Notes: generated by a model from the sequence alone, not told the origin. A stretch of DNA of 64,000 nucleotides from Neckera pumila (GCA_963969595.1 OZ018408.1:13141823-13205822), one strand, 5' to 3'; shown: positions 34,189 through 46,227, counted from the stretch's first letter. Numbers and translations: made by a program.

Positions 34189-34976
34189 CTACCATTTTCA
34201 ATGCCAACAACAAAAATTTGAAACATTTTTTTTTTGTGAATATCCAATTGCAGGGACTTGTATTATACTAGTACAAAAAAGGTTTAGAAGAAATTTCAAA
34301 AACCTTAATAGTATCAAATACAAGATATAGGTGTTAAAAAATGATTTTTTTTTTTTTTCCTAGTTTGACTTGATTATAAGGCTTTGAAGCCTCTTAACTT
34401 AAAGTTTTTGCACTATAAATTTTGATTTTAAACTTCTTTAAGTTGAAGAATTGAGTTGAGGATTCAAGAGAAATCCCTTGTGATTTTAATACTTTAAGAA
34501 ATTATTATGCCAAAATAAGCACGAGATAGAAGGAAAAACTAAATTGTTGCTAGCTCTTATAATTGTGAAATTGATATACACTAATTTAAAGAGTGAGATT
34601 GTTCTAGATAGCAAACAAAACCATGTGTAACTTTTGTATTTGGAAAATTTATGATATTAAATTCTAAAATGGATTTTAGTACATTATTTTCTCAAGAGTT
34701 TGTTAAATTTGCTCACAAACAAAAAGATTCATAAGTTTTACATTACTTATCCAAATGGAACGAATCAAATCTTTCAAGATAGACAAAAATATAATCTATA
34801 ATTAAAAAATTAAAAAAATTAAAATTTTCTTGTTTTTTTGTTGCCTATCCTTGCTTGTTTTGGGCTTATTGTGGCAAAAAAATTTGCATCAAGGCATTAA
34901 TTAAAATAACAATGATATTCCCATGAAGCAAAATATTCAAAAAAAACTGCCAAAATTTGAAAACATAGGTACTTGT

Positions 34977-35701
34977 GGGTTGTGCAAGAATGACCTTCCG
35001 TTTTTGTTCCACTTTGGACGTTTTTAGCCATTTTTTCGGGAATACTATATAAATAGAAAAACATTTTTAAAAAAATATGAAAAATATGAGAAATGTATAC
35101 ACCTATAAGAAGAAGATCCCCTATGAAGGAAAAGCAAAAAAAAATTCTCTACATAGGAGAACTAGAAAAGTGCAGAATTGCAAGAAAATATATACTTTAA
35201 CATTTTAATTTGTAAAAAAGAGGAAAAGTAATTTAAAAAAAAACTGAAAAATTCCATTTGAAAAGACTTCATAGTAAAGAGATTTCACCAAAAAAATGAC
35301 CCTAAAACCATCTTCAATGTTCAGAATTGTATGCGCAAGGGAGCCCTCTTTGCATGGACGTAGAGGATATAAAATAAAATGTTTTTTAATGCCCCTTGGT
35401 AGAAACATGAGTTTCTACTATGGGAATAGACCATAGAAATTTCAGCTCCAAATCATTAAATTTGGGGACTCCTTACGTAGTAAAAACACTAAAACTCAAA
35501 ACGTGACAAATTAGTTTAAATGATTTTTAAATATAAAATGATTTTTGAAAATTTCTGAAAAATATGAAATATAATTAAATTTATAAGAAGAATCTCCACT
35601 AAAAATTTCATATAATTTATGCTTCTAAAGTTATTGCAAAATGAAGCTTTGGCATTGCGTTTGTGACAATGTTTCAGTACCGGTCTTTTATGCAATCATC
35701 C
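34977..35701 (+). mobile_element. S-family element S4 (725 bp), 4-bp duplication TTGT
   Basis: Diverged ends GGGTTGTGCAAGAATGACC and GGTCTTTTATGCAATCATCC are still inverted. TTGT lies at 34973-34976 and 35702-35705. It sits in the GGTAC-CTGCCC block of the B8 host. Confidence 0.75.
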
Positions 35702-35745
35702 TTGTCTGAACCTTCAAGACTGTCACTTGGGACTTAAAGAGTTAA

Positions 35746-36611
35746 AATCTCATATTTATCATAAAACTTCAGTTGACCTTTTCAATAACATTTAATCATT
35801 TTAAATACCCAAAAACTATACAACACTTACTCTTCATCTTTTAATTCCTTCAAAAAGAATTTTCATTAGATTTGTCTATTAGGTTAGTATAGAGTCCCTT
35901 TCTAAAGAGGGTATGTAATCTAGGTGAAAATCTTGCTATTCACATGAAATTCAAGTGGGACTTAAGATGAATAAATTTTTAATTCCTGCCAACTTCAAAA
36001 GTAGGTCAGTTTTTTTCCTTCTAGATTTTTTGTAACCTATTATGCAATGTACGTTCGAGTTCAATAATCATACAAAATTTTTTTCCTAGCCAATTTAGTT
36101 AGCAAATAGTCTATAAACTTCAAGGTGCTCTTATTTGCTCAAAAATGTAAAGATTCTCAAATTGCGAATTGCGTTGGATTGTAGTAAAGTGTGTTTGAAT
36201 ACTATACAACCATTTTTAGAGAAGTAGAGGCAAGCTCATGGTATGAAAAAGTTAGTTTGGCCTCCTAATTCATCAATCATCATATAGGACCTTAAGAAGA
36301 TAGTCAAAGATTTGTTGTGACACCAAAGCAGGTTGATAAATAAGCAAGAAATGATACAAACAATTTGAGCGGTGTGGGATCAAGTATCTCAGCATCAATT
36401 GCAAATGCTCATTTCCAACATGTCCAATAGAATGTGATTTGTAAGTTTAGCAAAGCAACATTAGATGATAGATAGTGTATAAAAAAGATTCAAATTGTTG
36501 TATGATTTTGAATTTTACATAATTGTATATATTTGTTATGATGATAATTTGCTATTCAATACAATTCCAAAACAATTTGTGGTTTGAAAACCTGTCTATT
36601 TCTTAGTATGC
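35746..36611. other. Intergenic AT-rich region
   Basis: No gene or clear element seen. Confidence 0.4.
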
Positions 36612-36613
36612 TA

Positions 36614-37173
36614 TAGTAGAACCTCTCTAAATCAATCGGTCCCAAACCAGTCTGACATGGTCTGACAAGATTACATTAAGGAGGTTTATTTGCTTACAGA
36701 GGATCATTTTTAGTCATAACCTTTGTTATGGGGACAAGTCCGAGACCGGTCTCACAAGATTACTTTACAGAGATTTACAGGCATTAGAGAAAATTTCAGG
36801 CCTCCGGAAGGCTGCTCCCTAGCCCTCCGAAGTACCCTGAAATTTTGTTTTGGGGGGCTAAAAATTTCTTTTTTTCCCTATTTCCGCACAGCTTAAATTG
36901 CAGTTGCAGTGGCGTAAGAACCGAGTTTTACAAGTAAAAAAATAATAAAAAATATTAAAAAAAATTAAAAATTAGCAAAATCTGACTATGTCAACAAGCA
37001 ATCATACATTCTGACTGCTCACTGGGGATACTTTTTCAGATTGATAGGCCAAGCTTGAAATAGCTTGGCATGTCAATCTAGAGGAGCCCTCTAGCAGGTT
37101 GATTTTTTCTCTAATGATTACCTTACAAAGATTTATTTGCCTTATGGAGGATCGACTTAATGAGGTTCTACTA
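36614..37173 (+). mobile_element. Pogo-like (Emigrant/Lemi-type) MITE with nested D element
   Basis: Ends TAGTAGAACCTC and GAGGTTCTACTA, flanked by TA on both sides (36612-36613 and 37174-37175). The CAGTARAACCTC-type terminus is known from plant pogo-like MITEs (Emigrant, Lemi1). Without the D insertion (36782-37116) it is about 225 bp. Confidence 0.8.
36782..37116 (-). mobile_element. D-family element (335 bp)
   Basis: Ends CATTAGAGAAAATTTCAGGC...TTTTTTCTCTAATG. Its interior is the reverse complement of 33883-34188, including the CTTGGCATGTCAATCT block. Nested in the pogo-like MITE. Confidence 0.85.
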
Positions 37174-37968
37174 TAAAGTGTCCTGAACTTCTTGAACTTT
37201 TGTTGAATTTGCTGAAAAACAAAATTTGTAAGATTGCCACGGTATGTCCGGTCAGTGCAAGGGAGTGAATATTCACGTGAAACATGCCAATTTGCAGATT
37301 GAGATTTTTTGAAGGCAACCCAACTGAAGCAAGCCAGCTGGAGAAACCGCAAATATACAAACTCCTTATTTTCCACGAGCAAGGTGTAATATATGACGAA
37401 GATGCAGCGGCTTTTTCCGGGGCGAAATTTCCGTCGTACTCGAGATCCGACAGTTTTGATCCTGTCAGACACCGTCCCTCCAGAATTGCGCCAGTGCTGT
37501 GAATGCTGGTGGCAGGTATTGTTCCGAAAAATACGCAGTTTGCAAGCAGAGCCGAATATCATCCCAGCCAGGCTATGGCCCACTCAAAGGCTCTGCTGAC
37601 AAACGCAGACTTCCAGCAGTTCCCCGAACCTTCAGCTGATGTCGATTGGCAACTGTCTTCCAAATTGCTCCGAATTTCAGCTCCAGAAACCCCACTCACA
37701 CGTTTGGCCCCTCCATCGTGATGTTCCGGCGCACGGAGCTCTGAAAACTAGGACCGGAATAGATTTGAGGTTGTAGCTGTGCCTGCGAAATTTCACCATA
37801 CTATCTTGTACGACGATTCGTCTGCCGAAAGACGTGTACGGACATTCCTTGTAAGGAACCGGGATGACAAGCACAATCACCGTGATACACGCTAAGTTTG
37901 ACCCTCGGAGCGAGTTCAACTGAAACATGAAGGAACTTGCACATTCCACGCCAGGCGGTAAACTGGCA

Positions 37969-37976
37969 TATATAAA
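37969..37976 (+). promoter_or_regulatory. TATA box candidate, Gly-rich gene copy 1
   Basis: TATATAAA in the duplicated upstream region, about 740 bp before the ATG. The duplicate has TATATGAA at the same place. The distance suggests a long or spliced 5' UTR, or that another promoter is used. Confidence 0.4.
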
Positions 37977-38712
37977 TGCAGTGAGTAGTCCGACCCTAGC
38001 ATGAAGCTTGGTACGTTACTGTGTACTGGTACTGTTTGGGCCAACAACAGAGGTGATATCGATATCAGTGGGCAATAGGGAGCTCGAAATTCTGACCTTG
38101 CAATTGATTGCTAGGTTCACTTAATTGCTCTCGAAAGGTGTATACCGCTGAACTGATCGACCTCGCTTGTACTGCCATCATGTTGCTGTGTGGAATGTTT
38201 GCTGTGCATGGAATGCCGATTTAATTTGGTCATGACTAATGAAGTCTCCCCATTGAATTTGTAAGCTTTGATTACGTACAAGATAGCGGTAAGAGATTAA
38301 TCGAATTTACTGCTAGACTCTGAATTCAGGCCACTGTTGACGTCTCTGTGATAAACAAATGCGAGCACGACTTTCGCTTCTTCTGAGGCGATTTCTGCGG
38401 CTAGAATACGACGTAGTCTAGCTCCCGGTCTAGCAGAAGCAGAGAGCTTGAACTTTGGATTGAAACTGCAACATGTACACTGCTTCCTAGATATCCTAGA
38501 TTACATTTTTTTGTTTCACTAAATTACGAACATGACAAAGTCAAAATTACAAGTTCAGAAATAATTTGCAGATGAGCAAATAAAATTCTACACCCAACTG
38601 ACGACAATTCTGCTTGCTCTGACATTTGATGTAGGAAGATAATCGAGGGGTGAAGTGAAAGCATATTCAAAGAGCTGGCCAGCTGGATAACAAATTCAAC
38701 AAGCTGAGCACC

Positions 38713-38985
38713 ATGCTGCCTCTTCTGGTTGCGGTGATAGGAGTGGTGGTCATAGAAGCGGCGGCAATTCTGACGTCGACAACATTGTGCGCCGAGAACA
38801 AGAAAGGGAAGAAACGGCGTCACATGGAGGCGGATATGGACTTGGGTCCTGCCATGGAGGCAGCAGCGCAGAGCAATTGCTGGGGAGGCTGTCTCGATGG
38901 CGGAGGTGGTGGCGGAGGAGATGGCGGGGGTGGTGGTGGAGATGGCGGGGGAGGCGGGGGCGGTTGTGGAGGAGGTGGAAGTTGA
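38713..38985 (+). CDS. Small secreted or membrane-anchored Gly-rich protein, copy 1
   Basis: A 90-residue protein. Residues 2-26 form a hydrophobic segment (LPLLVAVIGVVVIEAAAIL), a signal peptide or membrane anchor. Residues 30-37 are basic (KKGKKRRH). A CWGGC motif sits at 56-60, followed by an almost pure Gly/Asp tail with one Cys to residue 90. This layout fits plant glycine-rich proteins of cell wall or plasma membrane, but I cannot name a subfamily and function is unknown. Support for coding: the duplicate at 51750 keeps the frame despite a length change of 17 codons, with mostly conservative replacements in the N-terminus. The start is the first ATG conserved in both copies (context CACCATGC). 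Confidence 0.7.
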   Translation: MLPLLVAVIGVVVIEAAAILTSTTLCAENKKGKKRRHMEADMDLGPAMEAAAQSNCWGGCLDGGGGGGGDGGGGGGDGGGGGGGCGGGGS

Positions 38986-39582
38986 TAATCAGCTAATTAA
39001 GTTGGCCTGTGTTGGATTAGCCCGTTATATAGTATAGCAGCAAGATTTTGTGTTGTTGGGTACTGTACTCAGAAGTGTTACACCGCATAGTCCTTCTCTT
39101 TTTATACTTTCAGGTCATCCAGAAAGCGTAAGCATTGAGTAGTCCGACTGGCAGTTTGTATCGGTCCTTAGGTGTTGTTTAGTTCATATATGTGGCTTTG
39201 ACAACATTTTGAGCATTAGATTAGTCATGTATGTAGTGGAAATGCACATAATAACAGTGGTGTTTTGAATTGTTGGAAGGAAGGAAGCTTTGAGTTGCAT
39301 CAAGTTATTTCATTATAAGAATTCTTGTGTGAATCTTGTCAATATTTTGGAGACGCTTCTAATGCATTGGAAGATGTATTGCTTTGATACTACATGAATG
39401 AATGATGAATTGTTGAAGTTTCAAAATTATAGGTTCCCAATGATTAATCTTGAACTTTGCAAATATAAGTTATTGCATGTACAAATAATAGTACAAATAA
39501 CAGTAGACTGTGATTAAACCTAAAGGTATACGGAGTATCAATTTGAACTAGTCATGTGCTTAGAGGATGAGTTCCTCACTAA

Positions 39583-39602
39583 ACCCTAACCCTAAACCCA
39601 CC
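39583..39602 (+). repeat. Short telomere-like interstitial motif
   Basis: AAACCCTAACCCTAAACCCA, about three imperfect CCCTAAA units. Too short to indicate a telomere. Confidence 0.4.
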
Positions 39603-39980
39603 AATGCAACACCAATTCAAGAACAAGGGCTCCAATTGTATACACTGAATAGTGTAATTAGGTTGCCCCAAACTATATGTTGACCATGCTTGAATTTCAC
39701 ATGGTTTACAACTTGAAGGTTGATAATTAATTTTTTGGCAGCTTTGTAGTGGTTGCAAAGCCTTTTAAATATATATTTTTTGCAATAATTAGTGATGAAT
39801 TTTTTTTTTACAGCAGTAAAAGTGTAAGATATGAGAAATTAGTGTGGGACAACCTAATTGCACTATTTGGTGTAGTTGCTACTTCAACTGGATAAGCTTG
39901 ATTTCCGTGGAACTAATTATGAAAATCCATACTATCTAGCGTATTAAAGGCTAATACGGCTTCACATGATAATACATTAA

Positions 39981-40053
39981 CCCCTAAAGGACGGAGCCTA
40001 TGACCGCGTAGTCAAATTTGCGTACGTTGAACGGACACTTGGTCCTTTAGGGG
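39981..40053. mobile_element. 73-bp minimal TTAA element
   Basis: TTAA at 39977-39980 and 40054-40057. Ends CCCCTAAAGGAC and GTCCTTTAGGGG match family termini. Only about 49 bp separate them, and these do not match the A or B interiors, so this is an extreme deletion derivative or a separate miniature lineage. Confidence 0.85.
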
Positions 40054-40228
40054 TTAAGGGAGAATCCATTGTAGAAATCCCCGTGTTCCTGAAGAATTAA
40101 GCTCAAACTCCACCCAAAACCTACATCCTTAATAACTCTAATCAAGAATATTCATCTGCGTGTCATCAATCATCACAAAGATAACCAAAGCCCTAATTAC
40201 CTCTCAAGAAATCCTATTCTCCAATTAA

Positions 40229-41154
40229 CCCCTAAAGGACCAATATGCATTTTTTGGCTGTATAGAAATTTTGGGCAAGTACGTGTGACTAGAGATATCC
40301 ATATGTGAGGCTAAAATTTAAATAGAAGGTGGATACAAGGAATATCTTCATGTGTACCAAGTTTCATGACATTTCAAAATACGAGTCAAAAATTGTGACC
40401 TAATATGTTATTTTTTTTTTTGTAACTGGGCAATTTGGGCAGGTCAGAAAAAATCATTTTTTTCAGAATTCTTTTTTTGAAATTGGTTCTCTACATTTAT
40501 ATATACTTAAAAAGCTTTGAGTCATTCCAATATAATCAATGAGTCAAAGTTATGAGGGTTTTTGGTTTGCGGGTAGTTATGGATTGTCTACTCTAAAAAA
40601 AATTTTAAAGTCGTTTATTTAACTCAATTTTCAATATTTTTGGAAAAAAAGAAAAATCCTAAGATGTAGATTGATTATTACAACATTACAACTGTTGGGA
40701 TTGGCATTTTTAAATTCCATAATGAAATTTTTAACAATTTAGTATTTTGAATCATTTTCTACTTCTTTCTACTTACTATTTTTTTCCTATATGTTGTACA
40801 ATTCCAAATGATGTGAAATTTTTCAAGCATATAGACAACTTGTTCAGGAAACTGAATTCAAAGAAGCACCACCTTTATCGGCATTTTTTCATTGAAAAGT
40901 GAGCTTGCAAAGTGCAGCTGCCCGTTTTTTCGCAGGATTGAAAAAATGGTTTTCAAGACTTTGAATGCTTATATCTTATGATCCACACGGTGGAATTTTC
41001 TGAAATTTTTACCACATGTTTTCAAAATATCATACTACAAGATCCTACGGTTACATGTGTCAAAAATTGTTTTTTTCCAAAAATTTGGTAGTTGTATTAG
41101 AAATGACAGTTTTGAAGCGTTTTTGGTGATTACATAGTCATGAAACTTTAGGGG
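40229..41154 (+). mobile_element. TTAA element, subfamily A, copy A3 (926 bp)
   Basis: TTAA at 40225-40228 and 41155-41158. Nearly identical to A1 (5713-6635) along its whole length, with only scattered substitutions and 1-bp indels. These two are the youngest-looking pair in the window. Confidence 0.92.
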
Positions 41155-41158
41155 TTAA

Positions 41159-42460
41159 AACAACAATTATCAAATCCAATAATCAGATCATACAGAGTGG
41201 CATGAAGAGGATACAGGGCGGGCAATAGACATCTCCCTTTCCTGAAGATCTACTTCCTCCCGAAAACTCTACTTCAGCGAAGTCTCTTATAAAGAATGTC
41301 CAATCCGTGTTCAAAAAGAGAAAAAGTTATGCCCAACACTGGTTTTAAAACCAACATAAAATAACTTCGTGAAGCCCAGCAAGTCCAAATGAATGCATGC
41401 AGGCCCAGTGATTCAACTGGAGCAAAATACCCTACATAATCCTAAAAGCACATTTCATGTCCGGGCTCAGTCAAACTTCATTCGATTTCTATATTAGAAC
41501 ACACATTCCAAAAGTTTGGTATTTTTCACATGGAGTAATATTTTTCTAAAATTTAATCTCATTTTTTCATAATTAAAAACACCAAATTGAATTTGATATT
41601 TCTTTGTAAAAATCATAGCAATACAAAATGCCCATTGGGCTTGCAATGTCTTGTAAGGGTTAAAATCTAAGCTAGTACTCCTGCAAAACTAAATACATTG
41701 GCACATCCCATACTCATACTAATCATTTACACCACCAAGACACGACTTGCAAGTATACTATATAAACTGAAATGGAATTTACGCTGGCAAGTTCAAGCCT
41801 TGACCACATGCTCACGAACACAAAGTGCGCGCTTTCAATAGAACAGGAGACAATTGATCCTCACAAACATTCACCAACTCTCGAAAAGAGTACAAGTTCA
41901 ACCGCCCAATCTTCAAGTTCATTCTGCCAAATTATGAACTCCCCAGCTCCAGCTAACAGCTTAACAGTACCGAATCCAAATCCACTATAACAGATTCCTC
42001 GCAATGACGCAATTCGCTACAAGGAAATCACGAGCAAAACTACCTCAATCTTTCAACTGAGACCGGGATTTAGATTCAAGAACAGATCAGCCAGCCATAA
42101 GCTCACCCGAAGTTGGGTCAGGAAGCGTAGAATTTAGTCTGCAGAATCCCTTCACTCGACTCCTTCAGGGCTGAAATTCCAGAGAGTTTTTCTATTTCGC
42201 CAGAAGACCTGGTTCCCCAAAATCAATGATGTAAAAGGTAAAGATGACGATACAACCCTAGCTCTGCAGAGAACAAAACCGCTAAAACGCAAGATCGAGA
42301 ATAGAAAAACAACAAGAAACCTTAAATCACTCTACCGACTAATTCGAAAACCAAGAAACAGTTCATTGAAAGCATGATAGAGGATTACTGACCACCTAGG
42401 AGCTGTACCCACGAATTGGGATCCCCAGGCGTGCGAGAGCTGCCCAGACGCCACTAATTC
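41159..42460. other. Low-repeat region, possible gene flank
   Basis: Contains TATATAAAC near 41758, but the ATG 13 bp downstream is too close to be a start. Minus-strand sequence around 42100-42460 looks 5'-UTR-like (CTAGGGTT, CT-rich). I cannot define a gene; one may be interrupted by the foldback element at 42464. Confidence 0.3.
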
Positions 42461-42463
42461 TAA

Positions 42464-43485
42464 GGGCCTTTTCACACTATGGCCGTCCAAGTCGAGAGGC
42501 CGTGGGATTGAGAGTCCAAACTTTTGGTGAGAGTCCAAAGAAATGAGCAATAAATGATAGGTTTTGGAGCCTTTGGCCGGCCATAGTGTGAAGCTTCCAA
42601 AGGCCAAGCCCAAAGTCCAAACCTATATCATTTGTTTGACTTCTATCCTTCTCTCTCCACATTCGTCCATCCAATTTTTGAAATTCCCTATAAAGCCTCA
42701 TTCATGTGGCTATTTTTTCTAGCCAAAGCTAAAAAAACATGAAAAAGGGGTCATAAACGGCCTTGGAAAAAAAATCACAGCACATGCTCTCATCATCAAA
42801 CAAGCAATATAAAGGATATAAATGGAATAAGAGGATGGCATTGGAATAAGAAGGGGGCATCCTATACAAAGGGAATGCAAAGGGAAGTAGGTGCATTGAA
42901 TGCAAAGACTCCCCATTGTCATGGTGGAGACTAGGTTTCAAACCCCAACGACGACAAATAACAAATAACAAATAACAAATATTTGTTGCATTTATCGCCG
43001 TTGGGGTTTGAAACCTAGTCTCCACCATGACAATGGGGAGTCTTTGCATTCAATGCACCTACTTCCCTTTGCATTCCCTTTGCATAGGATGCCCCCTTCT
43101 TATTCCAATGCCATCCTCTTATTCCATTTATATCCTTTATATTGCTTGTTTGATGATGAGAGCATGTGCTGTGATTTTTTTTCCAAGGCCGTTTATGACC
43201 CCTTTTTCATATTTTTTTAGCTTTTGCTTGAAAAAATTGCCACATGAGTGAGGCTCTATAGGGAATTTCAAAAATTGGATGGATGAATGTGGAGAGAGAA
43301 GGATAGAAGTCAAACAAATGGTATAGGTTTGGACTTTGAGGTTGGCCTTTGGAAGCTTCACACTATGGCCGGCCAAAGGCTCCAAAACCTATCATTTATT
43401 GCTCATTTCTTTGGACTCTCACCAAAAGTTTGGACTCTCAATCCCACAGCCTCTCGACTTGGACGGCCATAGTGTGAAGAGGCCC
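42464..43485. mobile_element. 1.0-kb Harbinger-like foldback element
   Basis: Two arms of about 480 bp, nearly identical and inverted, meet around 42975 with a short AAATAAC-repeat spacer. Ends GGGCCTTTTCACACTATGGC and GCCATAGTGTGAAGAGGCCC; TAA on both sides (42461-42463 and 43486-43488). GGG-starting ends with a TAA/TTA target fit PIF/Harbinger (Tourist-like) elements. The arms carry matching short open frames (42719-42922 on minus, 43027-43251 on plus), which result from the symmetry. A transcript through it would form a very long hairpin. Confidence 0.88.
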
Positions 43486-43662
43486 TAACACCTAAAATCT
43501 CGCAGTTCCCCTAATCTGTGCAGACGAACTTGAGGAGAGAGACATTCCTAAACAAGAATTACCAAACGGTCCCAGGAGAATATTACATTGGAGAGGTTAT
43601 TGCATTGAAGAGGTTATTGCTTTGGAGAGGGGCTGCAACATTAGTGACGTTTGAAGATTTTT

Positions 43663-44085
43663 TAAGGTAGAGCCACCCATAGCCGACCAAATAAGCAATT
43701 CCGATATGATCTAGAGTGTTGCAAGGCAAAATAAATATTTTTAGAGGTGCATCAATAGAAATGATGGGGATAGCAATTTTTTTGATAATTTTATTGCTTG
43801 AACTGAAATTATTATGAATTTGGGGAGGCAAAAAGTGCTTCAGACCCATGGTGAATGTCTAGACTCTTACAATTCTGATCATTCAAGAACTTTTATCCTC
43901 CTCATTATTTCCTATTTTTTTTCTCACAACTTGGGACATGTGTCGTGAACTTATTAGTTCCAACCTTGAAAAGTGAAAAAACAAACATTCTAAGCTCTAA
44001 ATAATTTGGTGCAACCTTGGTTGAAAATTATTGCACCTATAGGTTGGATATGGATCACTAGTTGGAAATGGGTGGCTGTACCTTA
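43663..44085 (+). mobile_element. 423-bp MITE with AGGTA termini
   Basis: Ends TAAGGTAGAGCCACCCAT and ATGGGTGGCTGTACCTTA, inverted with one mismatch; TA target plausible. Related to 15430-15857 and to the interrupted element at 5591-6789. Confidence 0.7.
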
Positions 44086-46227
44086 GTGAGTTGCAATTTT
44101 TTAGAACTCTTAGACTGAAATCGAATACAGTTTCAAGACATTTGTGCTGTATTGTATTTAGTGAGCTACAGTTTTGTGGCTGGAAGTCACATTCACTAGA
44201 ATGACACCCAAATTCCAAATTCAATGAAAATTGCTTTTCTTTTTTTACTTATTTTGTACATCTTCAATGCGTCCATGCCCGATTGAAGGAGGAATATCAC
44301 TTTAAAGAAGTTATTGATATATAAAAGTTTACTTTACGGAAGTTTTGTTGTACTTGTGTGATCTGATGAAAGTTCTTGTATATTTCTAATAAGGTAACTA
44401 TACCTAAAATCGCACAAATAAGCAATTCAATATGGTTCCCATTTTTATATTGAAAACACTTTTTGTAGAGTCTTGTTTGAAGTGAAAAAGGTATTTTAGA
44501 TTCTCTTATAATGCATTTTTTGGACATTGTATGAATAAACTACGAATTTTCAAAGTGCTGAAAATAAAGTCTAAAGTTATTAATTGTGGACTCTCATGAA
44601 ACATTTTAGGCAAGAATCTAGACTGTGCGGTTTAGAAAGCCGTTGAAATTAGGTGTATTTATCTTGATAGCATGTGCATAATAACTTGTTGTATCAAGAG
44701 CTGCATATGTGCCAATCTTCAATGCATGTATTTTGTTTACCTACTAATAATCGATCCCTTGAAGGAATAATCAAAGGGAGACTTTGCCATCCTAATATGG
44801 TAATTATATGCACCCTTGTTTGACACTTAGAAGTGCAAATGACTACCTAAAATAGTGAAATTGGGTTGCCTTAACAATTATGTTGCCTTCATTGAGAGAC
44901 TTTAGCTCATGAGCCATTGCTTGTCCACATAGAGGCGCATGCACTTCTCTAAACTCAAGCCATAAATAGTGCACCAGCACACATAGTTCCTTCATTACTG
45001 CATTCTTCTATAATGACTATATATATATTTATATACTATTGAATATCGAGAAATTAGTATGGGAACCTAATTTCACTATTTTGTGTAGATGCTTACTTTC
45101 TGTGAAATAGACATTGTTTTTACATAATTTAATAGGCAAAAGAAAGAAGACTTCAACATACTTTCGTATATATCATGATTTGTTTTTATTAAATTATATT
45201 GGCATCTAAAGGAAGATTCCAACACACTTTCAAGACATGCATTATTTAGACACCAAATGAATAAGCTTTAGATTTTAAATTGCTGTCTCTAAATGTACTA
45301 AAGACAACCAGTACTAGGATTTAGAGATTTTTATGCCTTTTGATTGTGGACATCTTGTATAACCAATATCTAGATTTTTGTTTTTGTTTTTGATCCAAAT
45401 GTAGGTGTCACATTTGGGGCACAATTGATTATGGATGCCCATTCCCTATAATAGTTATTAGGACAAGGCTTGTATTCAAGGCATGGCCTTTGCATGTGTG
45501 ATCTAGTGCAACTTTGCATTGGATTTTTTCCTTGACAATTGATTCTTAGTGTGATTAGACTCTTGAAATAAACAATGTATTATATCTAGATTTATGATGT
45601 TTGTCTTATGCTTGATGTACACAAGTGTATATTTTGAACAGCTATCAAACAGAATCACAAACTAAACAATCTCCAAAGTCCTTATAAATTTATCATTGGA
45701 GGCAATCGCTCAAGTACATACAAGCTATGCTGTCAGGTAAACTAATTGTTTTTCCTCTAAGACAAACTAACTGCAAGGCTTCTAGTATATAGATTCTTCT
45801 AGGAAAGGTCAATTTGTATATTGATAGATGTCCAAGGTTATTTTTCAAGTAGAAAGGGGTTTACACTCTCATTTTATTTTAGGAAACAAAGTACCACATC
45901 AATCAATAATCCCTTATTTCATTCATCTTCCCTTCGTTACTAATGCTATTGATTCATTATACAATCCCGGATTTTGCTTCATAACTATCTACCAAGCAAA
46001 TCAAATTTTTGGTCAAATATTCAGGTTTAATCAATTGGTCTTGTACATATTATAAATGTATATATATATATATAAGATTCTTTAATTACTTTTTCATGCT
46101 TTTATACCTTTTGTCAATTTGGCTAGTATTACAATTAACTAGCCTAGTTAGAAATTGTGCATGGATGCTAATTCATAATCAGTCTATGCATCAAATTGGC
46201 TCAATATGCATGGCATGAAGTTCTTGA
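44086..46227. other. Intergenic AT-rich region
   Basis: No gene supported. A block near 45050-45105 (GAAATTAGTATGGGAACCTA) resembles 39828-39890, a small dispersed repeat. TATATATA tracts at 45020 and 46058. Confidence 0.4.

Larger units (their letters stand above)
33838..35741 (+). mobile_element. Subfamily B element (copy B8) with nested D and S insertions
   Basis: TTAA flanks at 33834-33837 and 35742-35745; decayed ends CCTCCAAAG and CTTAAAGAG. Contains D (33883-34188) and S4 (34977-35701). Subtracting both and the 4-bp duplication leaves about 869 bp, close to family length. Confidence 0.8.
37215..39535 (+). repeat. Segmental duplication, copy 1 (with Gly-rich gene)
   Basis: Collinear with 50465-53645 from upstream sequence (GCCACGGTATGTCCGGT) through the gene to the 3' flank (ATAAGAATTCTT and beyond). 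Copy 1 lacks the two insertions found in copy 2 (about 52158-52378 and 52637-53426), so it gives their empty sites. Confidence 0.85.

Noticed and set aside
37503..37721. Frame starting ATGGCCCACTCAAAGGCT upstream of Gly-rich copy 1, with a counterpart at 50690-51046
   Set aside because: The ATG is shared, but indels not divisible by three separate the copies, so the frame is not conserved. Better seen as duplicated upstream sequence.
39583..39602. Telomere or telomere-derived junction
   Set aside because: Only about three imperfect units with ordinary sequence on both sides.
41772..41990. 72-codon frame just after a TATATAAAC box
   Set aside because: The ATG is only 13 bp from the box, so it would lie upstream of or at the transcription start. 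No motif in the protein.
42719..42922. Two matching 67-74-codon frames in the foldback arms
   Set aside because: The match results from arm symmetry. No protein family or codon bias is visible.
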